From Candidatus Izimoplasma sp. ZiA1 (GTDB lineage: Bacteria; Bacillota_I; Bacilli_A; Izemoplasmatales; Izemoplasmataceae): a DNA stretch of 53,548 bases. The number at the start of each line of letters is the position of its first letter. Positions within the stretch are counted from its first letter, which is position 1. This document shows positions 34,303-43,858 of the stretch, piece after piece. The notes below the pieces were generated by a model, which worked only from the letters and a program-made list of their open reading frames with translations, was not told the DNA's origin and did not search any database. The DNA lies in the NCBI GenBank assembly GCA_002285055.1, contig NQYJ01000011.1:1-53548 (forward strand), read 5' to 3'. Both the position numbers and the translations under genes were made by a program.

Positions 34303-35421
34303 ATGAAAAATAGGGAAAAAAGAATTAGTTTATTAATTAACCTTGCGATAATATCACTTGTGTTATTATCATTTACTTTTGCATCTGATTTATTTGGTAA
34401 ACAGATTAGTAATTTCTTTGGTGCTTTTAACGCAATATTCTTTCCATTGATTGTTGCTTTATTTATAAGCTATTTAATGGCTCCACTTGTTAAGTTGGTT
34501 GAAAAGTATATGAAAATCAAACAAAAGTGGTTGAGCGTCGTTATTGTCTTTTTAATTGTAATTGTTTTACTAGGGTTATTTGTATATTTAATTGGTGATA
34601 TTATTTACGTTCAAGCTATATCATTTATTGATAATGATTGGGATAGTATTGTTACATGGTTTAACACATTAATTAATGATAATGCAACAATTAGTGATAT
34701 TTATGCATCAGTAACTAAGTATCTAAATGTCGATACTGTTAGTCCGGTGTTTATTAATCTATTTAGTGTAGTTAAAAGTTTAACTTCAATTGTTGTTAGT
34801 ATTGTTTTAATTCCTGTTTTTTTATTCTTTATTTTAACTGATAAAGAAAAAATATTTGAAGGTATATTATCTTTAGTTCCAAAAAAATACCAAACTCACG
34901 CTAGAGAGCTTGGTCATCGTGGAAATGTAGTTATTGAGAAATATTTTAATGGACGTTTCTTATCAATGTTAATTATGAGTATCTTCTTTACGATCTTGTT
35001 CTTTATTCTAGGATTCAAAGAAAGAAGTATCTTCTTTGGATTTATGTTAGGGTTCTTAGATATTGTTCCTTACATTGGTCCGTTTGTTGGTGTTGTAATT
35101 CCACTACTTTATTCATTTACAGTAAAAGATAGTTTGTTATTTGGTGAGTATTCATGGATTGCAGTTTTAGTTGGTAATGGAGTTGGACAAGGACTACAAT
35201 CAAATATTATTCAACCAGTTATTATGGGTAGAGAAGTTAAATTACATCCGTTATTAGTTTTATCTAGTTTTGTATTCTTTGGTTCATTAATGGGGATTAC
35301 AGGAATTATATTAGCTATCCCAATAACGGGAATGATAAAGACTAGTATGGAGTATTATGTGGAGCAAAAAGAACTCCATGAAACCATAAAAAAGACTGAA
35401 AAAAATAAATCGTCAATTTGA
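34303..35421 (+). CDS. AI-2E family membrane transporter (paralog 2)
   Basis: Paralog of the gene at 12125, with the same architecture: N-terminal membrane helices, a soluble segment near residues 110-150, then GFLDIVPYIGPFVGVVIP and QSNIIQPVIMGREVKLHPL. The length of 372 aa is typical. GAGGTGAT selects ATG 34303, and the GTG inside that site is rejected. It ends with a TGA stop that lies in the loop of its own terminator hairpin, direct evidence that TGA terminates translation in this genome. The substrate is unknown. Confidence 0.85.
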   Translation: MKNREKRISLLINLAIISLVLLSFTFASDLFGKQISNFFGAFNAIFFPLIVALFISYLMAPLVKLVEKYMKIKQKWLSVVIVFLIVIVLLGLFVYLIGDIIYVQAISFIDNDWDSIVTWFNTLINDNATISDIYASVTKYLNVDTVSPVFINLFSVVKSLTSIVVSIVLIPVFLFFILTDKEKIFEGILSLVPKKYQTHARELGHRGNVVIEKYFNGRFLSMLIMSIFFTILFFILGFKERSIFFGFMLGFLDIVPYIGPFVGVVIPLLYSFTVKDSLLFGEYSWIAVLVGNGVGQGLQSNIIQPVIMGREVKLHPLLVLSSFVFFGSLMGITGIILAIPITGMIKTSMEYYVEQKELHETIKKTEKNKSSI

Positions 35422-35435
35422 CGATTTTTTTTATT
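35407..35435 (+). terminator. Terminator overlapping the end of the second AI-2E gene
   Basis: The arms AAATCGTC / GACGATTT (loop AATTT) are followed by eight T. The TGA stop (35419-35421) is within it. The -35 of the next gene starts at 35434. Confidence 0.9.
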
Positions 35436-35462
35436 GACAAACCTTCAAAAGAAGAGTAATAT
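35434..35462 (+). promoter_or_regulatory. Promoter of the UPF0316 gene
   Basis: TTGACA (perfect -35, 35434-35439), a 17-nt spacer and TAATAT (35457-35462). Confidence 0.75.
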
Positions 35463-35499
35463 TCTTTTTGTTTAAATTAAAAATCTAGGAGGAAATTAA

Positions 35500-36018
35500 A
35501 TGCATATTGGATTGTATTTTATTATATTGTTTGTTAAAATTTTTGAGGTTACTTTAGCTACCACGAGAATAGTATTAATCACAAAAGGTGAAAAAGTAAA
35601 AGGCTCGATTATAGCCTTTTTTGAAGTTATCATTTGGGTTTCACTTGCAGCTACAGTACTTAATAATATTACTGAAGATCCATTTAAAGTAGTCGTTTAT
35701 GCTCTTGGGTTTGCAATTGGGAATTTTACAGGAAGTTTACTTGAAAGTAAGCTTGCTTTTGGTAATGTAAATATTGAAGTTATTGTTAAAAAAGAACGTG
35801 GTAACGGACTTGCTAGTGAACTTCGTGAAAAAGGATTCGCTGTAACACAAGTAGATGCATATGGAATGACTGAAAGACGAGAAATATTGTATATGCATAT
35901 TCCAAGAAAAAAAGTTGACTCAACTTTAAAACTAATTAAAAATTATGAAAAAAATAGTGTTATAACTATTAATGATATAAAACCAGTTTATGGTGGTGTA
36001 TTTACAGTACGAAAATAA
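35500..36018 (+). CDS. UPF0316 (DUF5698-DUF2179) membrane protein
   Basis: Resembles Bacillus YebE-type UPF0316 proteins. The N-terminal half has three membrane helices (roughly residues 4-22, 35-55 and 62-82, ending GFAIGNFTGSLLESKLA). The C-terminal half is a soluble alpha/beta DUF2179 domain (roughly 92-170, with LREKGFAVTQVDAYGM and the late YGGVFTVRK). 172 aa is normal. CTAGGAGG precedes the ATG. DUF2179 occurs attached to other membrane proteins and is thought to sense ligand, but its function is not established. Confidence 0.82.
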   Translation: MHIGLYFIILFVKIFEVTLATTRIVLITKGEKVKGSIIAFFEVIIWVSLAATVLNNITEDPFKVVVYALGFAIGNFTGSLLESKLAFGNVNIEVIVKKERGNGLASELREKGFAVTQVDAYGMTERREILYMHIPRKKVDSTLKLIKNYEKNSVITINDIKPVYGGVFTVRK

Positions 36019-36076
36019 GTCGCCTTAATAGTATTTTATTATAAAGTATCTTATAATTAAAATAGGAGGTGGTTTT

Positions 36077-36733
36077 GTGGGAGAAAAAACGAAGTATTTA
36101 GAAGAATTAATGCAAGAGAAAGATGAACGAAGCAAGAATATTATTAGCGCAGCAAAAGAACTTTTTGATGATGTTGGTATTATTAATGCTAAAATGAGTA
36201 AAATAGCTAAGAGAGCAAAAGTCGGAGAAGTTACAGTTTATCGTTATTTCAAAAATAAAATGGAACTTGCTACTGCAGTTGCTAATAGTTATTGGAATGA
36301 GACTACAGAGATTTTTGAAGAAAACTACACACCTAAGATTATTATGGCGAAAAATGGATTGGCTAAAATTAAATTATTTTTAGAAGTTTTCATTATGTTT
36401 TATGAGGATCGCAAACCGTTTCTAAAATACATGCATGATTATGATATATATATGAAAAACAATAATGTTACTGATAAGAAAATCTTATTTGATGATAATA
36501 TAGTTGACGCTAAAAATGCGTTTATTCAAATCTTAAAAGAAGGCCAAATAGATGGTAGTATCAAACTAGAAATTGATCCTTTAAAGCAATACTCATTTGT
36601 ATCTGAGGTAATGGCTGGGACAACTACAAAACTTGCTCTAAGATATGGTTATCTGCCAAGTGAGTCTGATTTTTCACCAGTAGAAGTAATTACTAAGACA
36701 ATTGATATGTTCATCAACTACATAAAAAATTAA
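36077..36733 (+). CDS. TetR/AcrR-family transcriptional regulator
   Basis: N-terminal TetR HTH (roughly residues 15-65: KNIISAAKELFDDVGIINAK, then VTVYRYFKNKMELATAV) with an unrelated helical ligand domain to the end; 218 aa. The GTG start at 36077 follows AGGAGGTGG at 36064-36072. The gene is probably monocistronic, with TATAAT in the 58-nt gap before it and a terminator after it. No clear palindromic operator is seen upstream, and its targets are unknown. Confidence 0.85.
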   Translation: MGEKTKYLEELMQEKDERSKNIISAAKELFDDVGIINAKMSKIAKRAKVGEVTVYRYFKNKMELATAVANSYWNETTEIFEENYTPKIIMAKNGLAKIKLFLEVFIMFYEDRKPFLKYMHDYDIYMKNNNVTDKKILFDDNIVDAKNAFIQILKEGQIDGSIKLEIDPLKQYSFVSEVMAGTTTKLALRYGYLPSESDFSPVEVITKTIDMFINYIKN

Positions 36734-36761
36734 GCTTAGATATTGTATCTAGGCTTTTTTA
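36732..36761 (+). terminator. Terminator of the TetR gene
   Basis: The arms AAGCTTAGATA / TATCTAGGCTT (one T-G pair) with loop TTG are followed by a T run. Confidence 0.85.
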
Positions 36762-36856
36762 TTGTAAAAATATAATATTTATTACTATCAATTTAGCAGC
36801 TTATATGATAATATAATAAATTGTAGATAATAAGGAAAAAGAAAAGAGGACTGAAT

Positions 36857-39067
36857 ATGACTGATAGAAGAATATTCGAATTTGATTTTAATGGAAGAAA
36901 ATTAATTGTTGAAACAGGACATGTAGCTAAACAAGCTAATGGAGCTGCGATCATCAGATATAATGATACTGGTGTTTTAAGCGTTGTTGCTGCTTCAAAA
37001 GAACCATCTAATTTAAATTTTTTCCCATTAATGGTGATTTACACAGAAAAAATGTATGCTGCAGGAAAAATCCCTGGTGGATTTTTAAAACGTGAAGGTA
37101 GACCTTCAGAAAATGAAACATTAACATCAAGATTAATTGATAGACCAATTAGACCATTGTTCCCTGATGGTTACCGTAACGAAATCCAAGTTATTAACAC
37201 TGTTATGAGTGGTAATTCTGATTACACACCAGAAATGACAGCAATGTTTGGTAGTAGTTTAGTATTAGGTTTAAGTGATGTACCATTTGATGGGCCAATC
37301 GCTGGTGTAATTGTTGGACGTATCGATGGTGAGTTTATTGTAAACCCTACTATTGAACAACTAGAAAATAGTGATATTAATTTAACTGTTGCTGGGACTC
37401 ATGAAGCAATCAATATGGTTGAAGCAGGAGCTAAAGAAGTTTGTGAAGAAGACATGTTAGATGCAATTATGTTTGGTCATGAATGGATCAAAAAATTAAT
37501 TGAATTCCAAAATACAATTATCAATGAATTAGGTAAAGAAAAAATGCCAATCGTTATTGATGAAGTTCCTTCAGAAATTAACGATAGAGTAAGAGAATTA
37601 GCTACTCCTGAATTAGTAGAAGCTGTAAAAATTCAAGAAAAAATTGCTCGTAATGAAGGTATAAAAACTGCAAGTGATAAAGTTATTGCTTTATATGAAG
37701 AAGAAAATACAAGTTTAGACAAAGATGATTTAAAAGCATTAATTAAATATGTTAAAACTGTTCTAGACAAAATCGTTAAAGAAGAAGTAAGAAGTTTAAT
37801 TACTGTAGAAAAAATCAGACCAGATGGTCGTAGAATTGATGAAATTAGACCTTTACATAGTGAAATCGATATCTTCGAAAGAACTCATGGTAGTGCTATG
37901 TTTACTAGAGGGCAAACTCAAGCTCTTAGTATTACAACATTAGGAGCACTAGGAGAACATCAAATTATTGATGGTATTGGTGACAAAGAAAATAAACGCT
38001 TTATGTTACATTACAACTTCCCAGCATACAGTGTTGGTGAAACAGGAAGATATATGAGCGCAGGACGTCGTGAAATTGGACATGGAGCACTTGGTGAAAG
38101 AGCATTAGCTCAAGTTATGCCAGATGAAGAAACATTCCCATACACAGTTCGTATCGTATCAGAAATACTTGAAAGTAATGGTTCAACATCACAAGCAAGT
38201 ATTTGTGCTGGTTGTATGAGTTTAATGGCTGCTGGAGTTCCAATTAAAGCACCAGTTGCTGGTATTGCAATGGGACTAATCAAAAAAGGTGAACATTATT
38301 CAATTTTATCAGATATCCAAGGTATGGAAGATCACTTAGGGGACATGGACTTTAAAGTTGCTGGAACTAGTGAAGGTATTACTGCATTACAAATGGATAT
38401 TAAAATTGATGGTTTAAGTAAAGAAATATTACAAGAAGCATTAGCTCAAGCAAAAATCGGTAGATTACACATATTAGAAAATATGATGACTGCTATTAAC
38501 ACACCAAGAGTTGAAGTTTCAAAATTTGCACCAAAAGTTAAACTAATGTCAATTGCACCTGATAAAATAAGAGATGTTATTGGACCTGGTGGTAAACAAA
38601 TTACTAAAATTATCGAAGCTTGTAAAGATGTTAAAATTGACATCGAACAAGATGGTCGTGTTACTATAATGCATGAAGATTCAGAATACATCAACAAAGC
38701 TATCGCAATGATTGAAGAAATCATTAAAGAAGCTCAAGTTGGAGAAGTTTATTCTGGTAAAGTAGTAAGAATTGAAAAATTTGGTTGTTTCGTGGAATTA
38801 TGGAAAGGTACTGATGGTTTATGTCATGTATCGAAATTGGCTCACGAAAGAGTAGAAAAAGTTGAGGACGTTGTTAAATTTGGTGATATTATCAATGTTA
38901 AAGTTATCGGTATTGATGATAAAGGACGTATTGATTTATCAAGAAAAGCAACATTACCAAGACCTAAATTTACTCCTAAACCAACAGTTAAAACTGAAGC
39001 TAAACCTGAAGTTAAAACTGAGGCAAAACCAGAAGTAAAAAAAGAAGAAGCAAAAAAACCTGAATAA
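36857..39067 (+). CDS. pnp: Polyribonucleotide nucleotidyltransferase (PNPase)
   Basis: Trimeric 3'-5' phosphorolytic exoribonuclease of mRNA turnover. Two RNase PH domains (first with [20 protein letters not shown] near residue 95, second with [17 protein letters not shown] near 325) are separated by a helical domain. A KH domain ([15 protein letters not shown], roughly 570-585) and an S1 domain (roughly 630-700) follow. A low-complexity tail after residue 705 repeats KTEAKPEV twice. 736 aa. AGAGGA precedes the ATG. A TATAAT lies at 36812-36817 upstream. Confidence 0.97.
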   Translation: MTDRRIFEFDFNGRKLIVETGHVAKQANGAAIIRYNDTGVLSVVAASKEPSNLNFFPLMVIYTEKMYAAGKIPGGFLKREGRPSENETLTSRLIDRPIRPLFPDGYRNEIQVINTVMSGNSDYTPEMTAMFGSSLVLGLSDVPFDGPIAGVIVGRIDGEFIVNPTIEQLENSDINLTVAGTHEAINMVEAGAKEVCEEDMLDAIMFGHEWIKKLIEFQNTIINELGKEKMPIVIDEVPSEINDRVRELATPELVEAVKIQEKIARNEGIKTASDKVIALYEEENTSLDKDDLKALIKYVKTVLDKIVKEEVRSLITVEKIRPDGRRIDEIRPLHSEIDIFERTHGSAMFTRGQTQALSITTLGALGEHQIIDGIGDKENKRFMLHYNFPAYSVGETGRYMSAGRREIGHGALGERALAQVMPDEETFPYTVRIVSEILESNGSTSQASICAGCMSLMAAGVPIKAPVAGIAMGLIKKGEHYSILSDIQGMEDHLGDMDFKVAGTSEGITALQMDIKIDGLSKEILQEALAQAKIGRLHILENMMTAINTPRVEVSKFAPKVKLMSIAPDKIRDVIGPGGKQITKIIEACKDVKIDIEQDGRVTIMHEDSEYINKAIAMIEEIIKEAQVGEVYSGKVVRIEKFGCFVELWKGTDGLCHVSKLAHERVEKVEDVVKFGDIINVKVIGIDDKGRIDLSRKATLPRPKFTPKPTVKTEAKPEVKTEAKPEVKKEEAKKPE

Positions 39068-39078
39068 GGTTTTAGATT

Positions 39079-39087
39079 TGCTATAAT
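39079..39087 (+). promoter_or_regulatory. Extended -10 promoter of the BFD-like gene
   Basis: TGCTATAAT (TGnTATAAT) lies 22 nt before the start codon, immediately after pnp. Confidence 0.6.
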
Positions 39088-39109
39088 ACCTTTGTAGGAG
39101 GTGTACAAC

Positions 39110-39289
39110 ATGAGAGATAAAAACGAAATCATCTGCCATTGTCAAGAAGTGACTTATGGTGATATTGTAGAAGCTATCCAAAACGGAGCTAAAACAGTAG
39201 AGGAAATCGGAGATAAAACTGAAGCGGGAATCACTTGTGGTGGTTGTATCGAAGATTTAGAAGAGATTTTAGAAGAAGAATTAAAATAA
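39110..39289 (+). CDS. BFD-like [2Fe-2S]-binding ferredoxin
   Basis: A 59-residue protein consisting only of a Fer2_BFD-type cluster domain. Four Cys are arranged as CHC near residue 9 and TCGGC near residue 43 (CxC then CxxC), the bacterioferritin-associated-ferredoxin pattern. The rest is acidic helix (EDLEEILEEELK). GTAGGAGGTG selects ATG 39110. It may pass electrons to ferritin (27728-28228) to release iron, but standalone BFD-like proteins have other partners too. Confidence 0.82.
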   Translation: MRDKNEIICHCQEVTYGDIVEAIQNGAKTVEEIGDKTEAGITCGGCIEDLEEILEEELK

Positions 39290-39298
39290 ATTATTTTT

Positions 39299-39640
39299 AA
39301 TCAGACATTGGGTAATCGAGCCTAACGGTTAGGAAAGTCCATGCTAGCACAGACTGTGATGTCTGTAGTGATTGTGATAGAGGAAACAATAACTCTATGC
39401 ACGAAAGTGACGGCTGAGAAAGCACCTGTTAAATGGTGTTAGTATCTTTAAAAGTGCCACAGAGACGAGCTTCTAGGGAAACTTAGAAGGTGGAACGGGT
39501 AAACCCCGCAAGCTAGAAACCCAAATTAAGGTAGGGGCACTCTAACGAGGGAATCGAACCTCAATGGAGACGCTTTTAGCGTAGATAAATGATTACCACC
39601 TAGTAATAGGTACAGAACATGGCTTACATATGTTTGATAT
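39299..39640 (+). ncRNA. rnpB: RNase P RNA
   Basis: The catalytic RNA of tRNA 5' maturation. Conserved blocks are easy to see: GGGTAATCG near the 5' end, AGGAAAGTCCATGC (P4 5' half region, near 39331), GTGACGGCTGAGAAAG, GCCACAGAGACGAG, GGAACGGGTAAACCCCGC, GGTAGGGGCAC and the closing GGTACAGAACATGGCTTAC (near 39608-39626). Helix P1 pairs ATCAGACAT (39300-39308) with ATGTTTGAT (39630-39638). The layout resembles the Firmicute/Mollicute type. The ends are set by P1 and may be off by a few bases. A possible -10, TAAAAT at 39282, lies in the BFD gene end. Confidence 0.96.
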
Positions 39641-39643
39641 TTT

Positions 39644-39672
39644 AAAAGACGCATTTTGCGTCTTTTATTTTA
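39644..39672 (+). terminator. Terminator of rnpB
   Basis: A perfect 10-bp stem AAAAGACGCA / TGCGTCTTTT with loop TTT and a T-rich tail. Confidence 0.93.
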
Positions 39673-39681
39673 CTAGAAACC

Positions 39682-39690
39682 TGATATAAT
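39682..39690 (+). promoter_or_regulatory. Extended -10 promoter of yaaA
   Basis: TGATATAAT (TGnTATAAT), 20 nt before the start codon and just after the rnpB terminator. Confidence 0.55.
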
Positions 39691-39710
39691 ACATTAGAAA
39701 GGGTGATTGC

Positions 39711-40409
39711 ATGAAAATAATAATAGCACCAGCAAAAACAATGGATGTAAAAATATCTGAATATTTAGTTGATACTATGCCCCTTTTTGAAAATGAAAGC
39801 ATAAAACTTAAAGCTAAACTCAAGAAGAAATCAAAGAAGGCAATAGCTGAAATGTACAACATAAAAACAAAAATTCTTGATCAAACATATGATTACATTC
39901 ATAACGAACATGATTTTGGTCATGCAGTAATGTCTTACACTGGCCTTGTATATAAAAACCTAAATACTAATGATTTTACTAAACCAGATTTTGAGTATTT
40001 GAATAATTATGTATATATACTAGATTCACTATATGGCTTATTAAGACCGTCAGACTTAATAACATACTACCGTCTAGATTTTAATACTAATCTTGGAATG
40101 GATCTTTATTCTTTTTGGGATAAAGTGTGTAATTATATCCAAGATGATCAAATTATTAATTTGGCATCTAAAGAATACAGTAAAATGATAAAAAAAGACA
40201 TGATAAACATACAATTTAAGGAAGAAAGCAACAATAAGTTTATTAGTAAGGCTACTTACTCTAAACAAGCAAGAGGTACAATGTTGAACTATATTGTTAA
40301 AAACAAAATAAAATCTCCCAACGACCTTAAGCAGTTTAACTCTTTAAATTATAGTTTTAATGATAAACTATCGGATAATAGTAATTATATTTTCACAAGA
40401 AAAGCTTAA
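39711..40409 (+). CDS. yaaA: YaaA-family peroxide stress protein (UPF0246)
   Basis: Resembles YaaA, which in E. coli limits free iron during hydrogen peroxide stress. The N-terminal IIAPAKTMDV, the central GLVYKNLNT and the signature YILDSLYGLLRPSDLITYYRLDF (roughly residues 102-124) are diagnostic. 232 aa is slightly shorter than the usual 250 or so. AAGGGTGATTGC precedes the ATG. It stands alone between the rnpB terminator and its own. With ferritin, MsrA and thioredoxin it points to oxygen exposure. Confidence 0.88.
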   Translation: MKIIIAPAKTMDVKISEYLVDTMPLFENESIKLKAKLKKKSKKAIAEMYNIKTKILDQTYDYIHNEHDFGHAVMSYTGLVYKNLNTNDFTKPDFEYLNNYVYILDSLYGLLRPSDLITYYRLDFNTNLGMDLYSFWDKVCNYIQDDQIINLASKEYSKMIKKDMINIQFKEESNNKFISKATYSKQARGTMLNYIVKNKIKSPNDLKQFNSLNYSFNDKLSDNSNYIFTRKA

Positions 40410-40413
40410 TAAC

Positions 40414-40445
40414 GCTTACATATGGCTTTATGTAGGCTTTTTATT
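40414..40445 (+). terminator. Terminator of yaaA
   Basis: The arms GCTTACATA / TATGTAGGC (one T-G pair), loop TGGCTT, and a following T run. Confidence 0.85.
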
Positions 40446-40535
40446 TAATGAAAACGCTTTAGCACGATAAAGTGTTGTGTTATTAGCTGATTCTTAGTAT
40501 ACTTTTCATAAAATTACTTAAAAAGAGGTGAACGG

Positions 40536-41873
40536 ATGAAAGAGTTAAAACAGAAATATGGGCTTTTAACAGCAATCGCAATGGTTGTTGGAATCACGAT
40601 AGGTAGTGGTGTCTTTTTTAAAGCCGATGATGTTTTAGTAAGTACAGGTGGGAACTTAGGATTAGCTATCTTAGCATGGTTGATTGGGGGATCAATTATG
40701 GTTATAGGTGGTTATACATTTAGCCTAGTTGCTGCCAAAGTTAGCAAAGTAAATGGATTAGTTGATTATGTAGAATCTGGGTATGGGGAAACTGCAGGAT
40801 ATTTCGTTGGGTGGTTTCAAACAATTATTTATTATCCAACATTAACAGCAGTACTAGCATGGGTAGCAGCTTTATACACTGATGGGCTTTTAGGTTTAGA
40901 TGGTGCTGGTATATGGTATATTACATTTATTTATTTTGTTAGTGTATTTGTGCTTAACTATCTTTCACCAGTCTTAGCTGGTAAATTTCAAGTAAGTACA
41001 ACAATATTTAAATTAGTGCCATTGTTGTTAGTAGCTATTGTAGGTAGTGTTGTTGGTCTTGCAAATGGTGTAACAGTTCAAAACTTCCAAACATCTGCAG
41101 AAGGTGTTACTGGAGGCGGTTTAGCAGCAGCAGTATTAGCAACAGCATTTGCATATGAGGGTTGGGTAATTGCATCTTCAATAAATGCAGAACTAAAGGA
41201 TCCTAAAAAGAATTTACCTAAAGCGCTATTCTTTGGTAGTTTAATTGTAGTTTTTGTTTATATATTATACTATTTAGGATTATCGGGTGTTCTTGAAAAT
41301 CAAGTATTTATTGATGAAGGTAATAACGCAGTAAATATTGCTGTTAATAATTTATTTGGTAATTTTGCTGGAACAACATTAACAGTGTTTGTAATTGTTT
41401 CATGTTTAGGTACACTAAATGGATTAACAATGGGTGTATCTCGTGGAATGTATAGTTTAGCATATAGAAACAGAGGTCCATTACCAAAAGTGTTTAGTGA
41501 AGTTAGTGAAAAATCAAATTCTCCTGAAGCAAGTGTCTTAGTTGGTGCTTTAATAACGTTTATTTGGGGAGTTGTATGGTTTGGAAACTTCCATGGTTGG
41601 TATGGTGAAGGCAAATTCTTAGATACTTCAGAACTTCCTATCGCAATGTTATACATTGTATATTTATTTATATATATATGGGTGATGAGAACATTTACCG
41701 AACTTAATTTCTTCAAGAGGTTTGTTGCTCCAACACTAGCCTCAATTGGTTCTCTATATATTATCTATGCAGCAGTACAAAAAGATATGTTTTTAACATT
41801 CTTTGTAATCTCCTTATTAGTAATGCTAGCAGGATATTTGCTTGATAGGAAAACAAGAAAAACGGCTAAATAG
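40536..41873 (+). CDS. APC-family amino acid permease
   Basis: A 445-aa secondary transporter with about 12 membrane helices. TM1 has the substrate-binding motif GITIGSGVFFK (roughly residues 19-29) typical of the L-type/SteT branch, and FAYEGWVIASSINAELKDPKKNLPKAL matches the APC TM6 and following loop. AGAGGTGA precedes the ATG. The substrate cannot be fixed; neutral amino acid exchange is the best guess. A weak cre-like sequence (13 of 16 consensus positions) lies at 40448-40463. It ends in a terminator that includes its TAG stop. Confidence 0.88.
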   Translation: MKELKQKYGLLTAIAMVVGITIGSGVFFKADDVLVSTGGNLGLAILAWLIGGSIMVIGGYTFSLVAAKVSKVNGLVDYVESGYGETAGYFVGWFQTIIYYPTLTAVLAWVAALYTDGLLGLDGAGIWYITFIYFVSVFVLNYLSPVLAGKFQVSTTIFKLVPLLLVAIVGSVVGLANGVTVQNFQTSAEGVTGGGLAAAVLATAFAYEGWVIASSINAELKDPKKNLPKALFFGSLIVVFVYILYYLGLSGVLENQVFIDEGNNAVNIAVNNLFGNFAGTTLTVFVIVSCLGTLNGLTMGVSRGMYSLAYRNRGPLPKVFSEVSEKSNSPEASVLVGALITFIWGVVWFGNFHGWYGEGKFLDTSELPIAMLYIVYLFIYIWVMRTFTELNFFKRFVAPTLASIGSLYIIYAAVQKDMFLTFFVISLLVMLAGYLLDRKTRKTAK

Positions 41874-41885
41874 TCGTTTTTTTTT
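41859..41885 (+). terminator. Terminator of the amino acid permease gene
   Basis: The arms AAAACGGCTA / TAGTCGTTTT (one G-U pair) are followed by a T run; the stop codon begins the right arm. Confidence 0.85.
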
Positions 41886-41962
41886 GATATAACGCTAAAT
41901 ATATTGTAATTATTTACTAAATATTGTAAAATTAACTAGCTATAAAGAATTGAGGTGAAAAT

Positions 41963-43795
41963 ATGAGTAAAGAAATAGATTACAAATCAATAATTAAACG
42001 TCAAGAAAATATTAGAAATTTCTCGATAATTGCTCATATTGATCATGGTAAAAGTACTCTTGCTGATAGAATTTTAGAAAAAACAGGAGCAATAACTTCT
42101 AGAGAAATGAAGGATCAATTACTTGATTCAATGGATATAGAACGTGAACGAGGAATTACCATAAAATTAAATGCAGTTCAAATTAAATATAATGCGAAAG
42201 ATGGTAAAGAATACATCTTTCATTTAATTGATACACCGGGTCACGTCGACTTTACATATGAAGTGTCACGTTCACTAGCAGCTTGTGAAGGTGCAGTTTT
42301 AGTTGTTGACGCAGCTCAAGGAATTGAAGCTCAAACATTAGCTAATGTTTATTTAGCATTAGATAATGATTTAGAAATATTACCTTTGATTAATAAAATT
42401 GACTTACCAAGTGCCGATGCAGAAAAAGTAAAGCATGAAATTGAAGATGTTATTGGACTTGATGCTAGTGAAGCTGTTTTAGCTAGTGCCAAAGCAGGTA
42501 TAGGTATTGAAGATATATTAGAGCAAATCGTTCAAAAAGTACCAGCACCTATTGGAGATCCTGAAGCACCTTTAAAAGCTTTAATCTTTGATTCATATTT
42601 TGATGCATATCGTGGGATTATTCCATCTATAAGAATTATGGAAGGAACACTTAGAAAAGGTGATAAAATCTTTATGATGGCCACAAAAAGTGTTCATGAA
42701 ATAATTGATGTTGGTGTAACAACACCTAAAGAACAAAAACGTGAGTATTTAGGTCCAGGAGATGTTGGATTTTTAACAGCTTCAATAAAAAGTGTTGGTG
42801 ATGTTAGAGTTGGAGACACAATAACACACTTACATAATAAAACAAAAGAACCACTACCTGGATATCGTACACTAAACCCGATGGTTTTCTGTGGTTTTTT
42901 CCCAATTGACTCAAACAGATATAACGATTTAAGAGAAGCATTAGAAAGACTTAAACTAAATGATGCTTCGTTAGTATTTGAACCAGAAACATCACAAGCT
43001 TTAGGTTTTGGATTTAGAACTGGATTCTTAGGATTACTACATATGGAGATTATCCAAGAACGTATTGAACGTGAGTTTAATATTGATTTAATTGCGACAA
43101 GTCCAAGTGTTATATATCATATCTATTTAACTGATAAAACTGTTCTAAAAATTGATAACCCAAGTGATTTGCCAGATGTTCAAAAAATCGAGCGTATTGA
43201 AGAACCATTTATCAAAGCAACGATTATGACACCAAATGAGTATGTTGGTAACATTATGGAGCTTTGTCAAAACAAACGTGGTAACTTTATCGATATGCAA
43301 TATATTGGTGATACTAGAGTTCAAATAACATATGAATTACCATTACTTGAAATCGTTTATGATTTCTTTGATAAACTTAAATCATCAACTAAGGGTTATG
43401 CTTCATTTGATTATGAGTTTATTGCTTATCAAGAGAGTAAACTTGTAAAAATGGATATTTTACTAAATGGTGAAATAGTTGATGCCCTAAGTACAATTGT
43501 TTATAAGGACTTTGCTTTTAGAAGAGGAAAAGCTATAACTGAAAAACTAAAAGAAATAATTCCAAGACATATGTTTGAAGTGCCTGTTCAAGCTGCAATT
43601 AACGGAAAAATCGTGGCTAGAAGTACTATTAAGGCAATGCGTAAAAATGTTCTTGCAAAATGTTATGGTGGAGATATTTCTCGTAAGAAAAAACTACTAG
43701 AAAAACAGAAAAAAGGTAAGAAAAGAATGAAGAGTGTTGGAAACGTAGAAATCCCTCAAGAAGCATTCTTATCAGTGTTATCTTTAGACGAATAA
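41963..43795 (+). CDS. lepA: Elongation factor 4 (LepA)
   Basis: Translational GTPase that back-translocates or rescues stalled ribosomes. The G1 loop AHIDHGKST is at residues 24-32, G3 is DTPGHVDF, G4 is NKID, and the LepA-specific C-terminal domain is present ([22 protein letters not shown]). Full length at 610 aa. AGGTGAAA precedes the ATG. It is next to hemW, the same order as in Bacillus (lepA-hemN/hemW), with a terminator between them here. Confidence 0.97.
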   Translation: MSKEIDYKSIIKRQENIRNFSIIAHIDHGKSTLADRILEKTGAITSREMKDQLLDSMDIERERGITIKLNAVQIKYNAKDGKEYIFHLIDTPGHVDFTYEVSRSLAACEGAVLVVDAAQGIEAQTLANVYLALDNDLEILPLINKIDLPSADAEKVKHEIEDVIGLDASEAVLASAKAGIGIEDILEQIVQKVPAPIGDPEAPLKALIFDSYFDAYRGIIPSIRIMEGTLRKGDKIFMMATKSVHEIIDVGVTTPKEQKREYLGPGDVGFLTASIKSVGDVRVGDTITHLHNKTKEPLPGYRTLNPMVFCGFFPIDSNRYNDLREALERLKLNDASLVFEPETSQALGFGFRTGFLGLLHMEIIQERIEREFNIDLIATSPSVIYHIYLTDKTVLKIDNPSDLPDVQKIERIEEPFIKATIMTPNEYVGNIMELCQNKRGNFIDMQYIGDTRVQITYELPLLEIVYDFFDKLKSSTKGYASFDYEFIAYQESKLVKMDILLNGEIVDALSTIVYKDFAFRRGKAITEKLKEIIPRHMFEVPVQAAINGKIVARSTIKAMRKNVLAKCYGGDISRKKKLLEKQKKGKKRMKSVGNVEIPQEAFLSVLSLDE

Positions 43796-43799
43796 AATT

Positions 43800-43832
43800 T
43801 AACTCATAACTCTTGTTATGAGTTCTTTTTTT
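43800..43832 (+). terminator. Terminator of lepA
   Basis: The arms AACTCATAAC / GTTATGAGTT (loop TCTT) are followed by C and seven T. Confidence 0.92.
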
Positions 43833-43858
43833 ATGATAAAATACTACTAGGTGATATT

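Noticed and set aside
39601..40437. GCTTACATATG shared by the rnpB 3' end and the yaaA terminator
   Set aside because: The shared stretch is about 10 nt, sits in two unrelated hairpins, and looks like coincidence rather than a repeat.
40448..40463. cre-like sequence upstream of the amino acid permease
   Set aside because: The left part fits (TGAAAACGCTTT) but three of the 16 consensus positions fail at the right end, so it is noted only as weak.
41300..41716. Long open frame on the minus strand opposite the amino acid permease
   Set aside because: It lies wholly within a well-recognised APC permease, has no ribosome site or family resemblance, and is best explained as a by-product of permease codon use.
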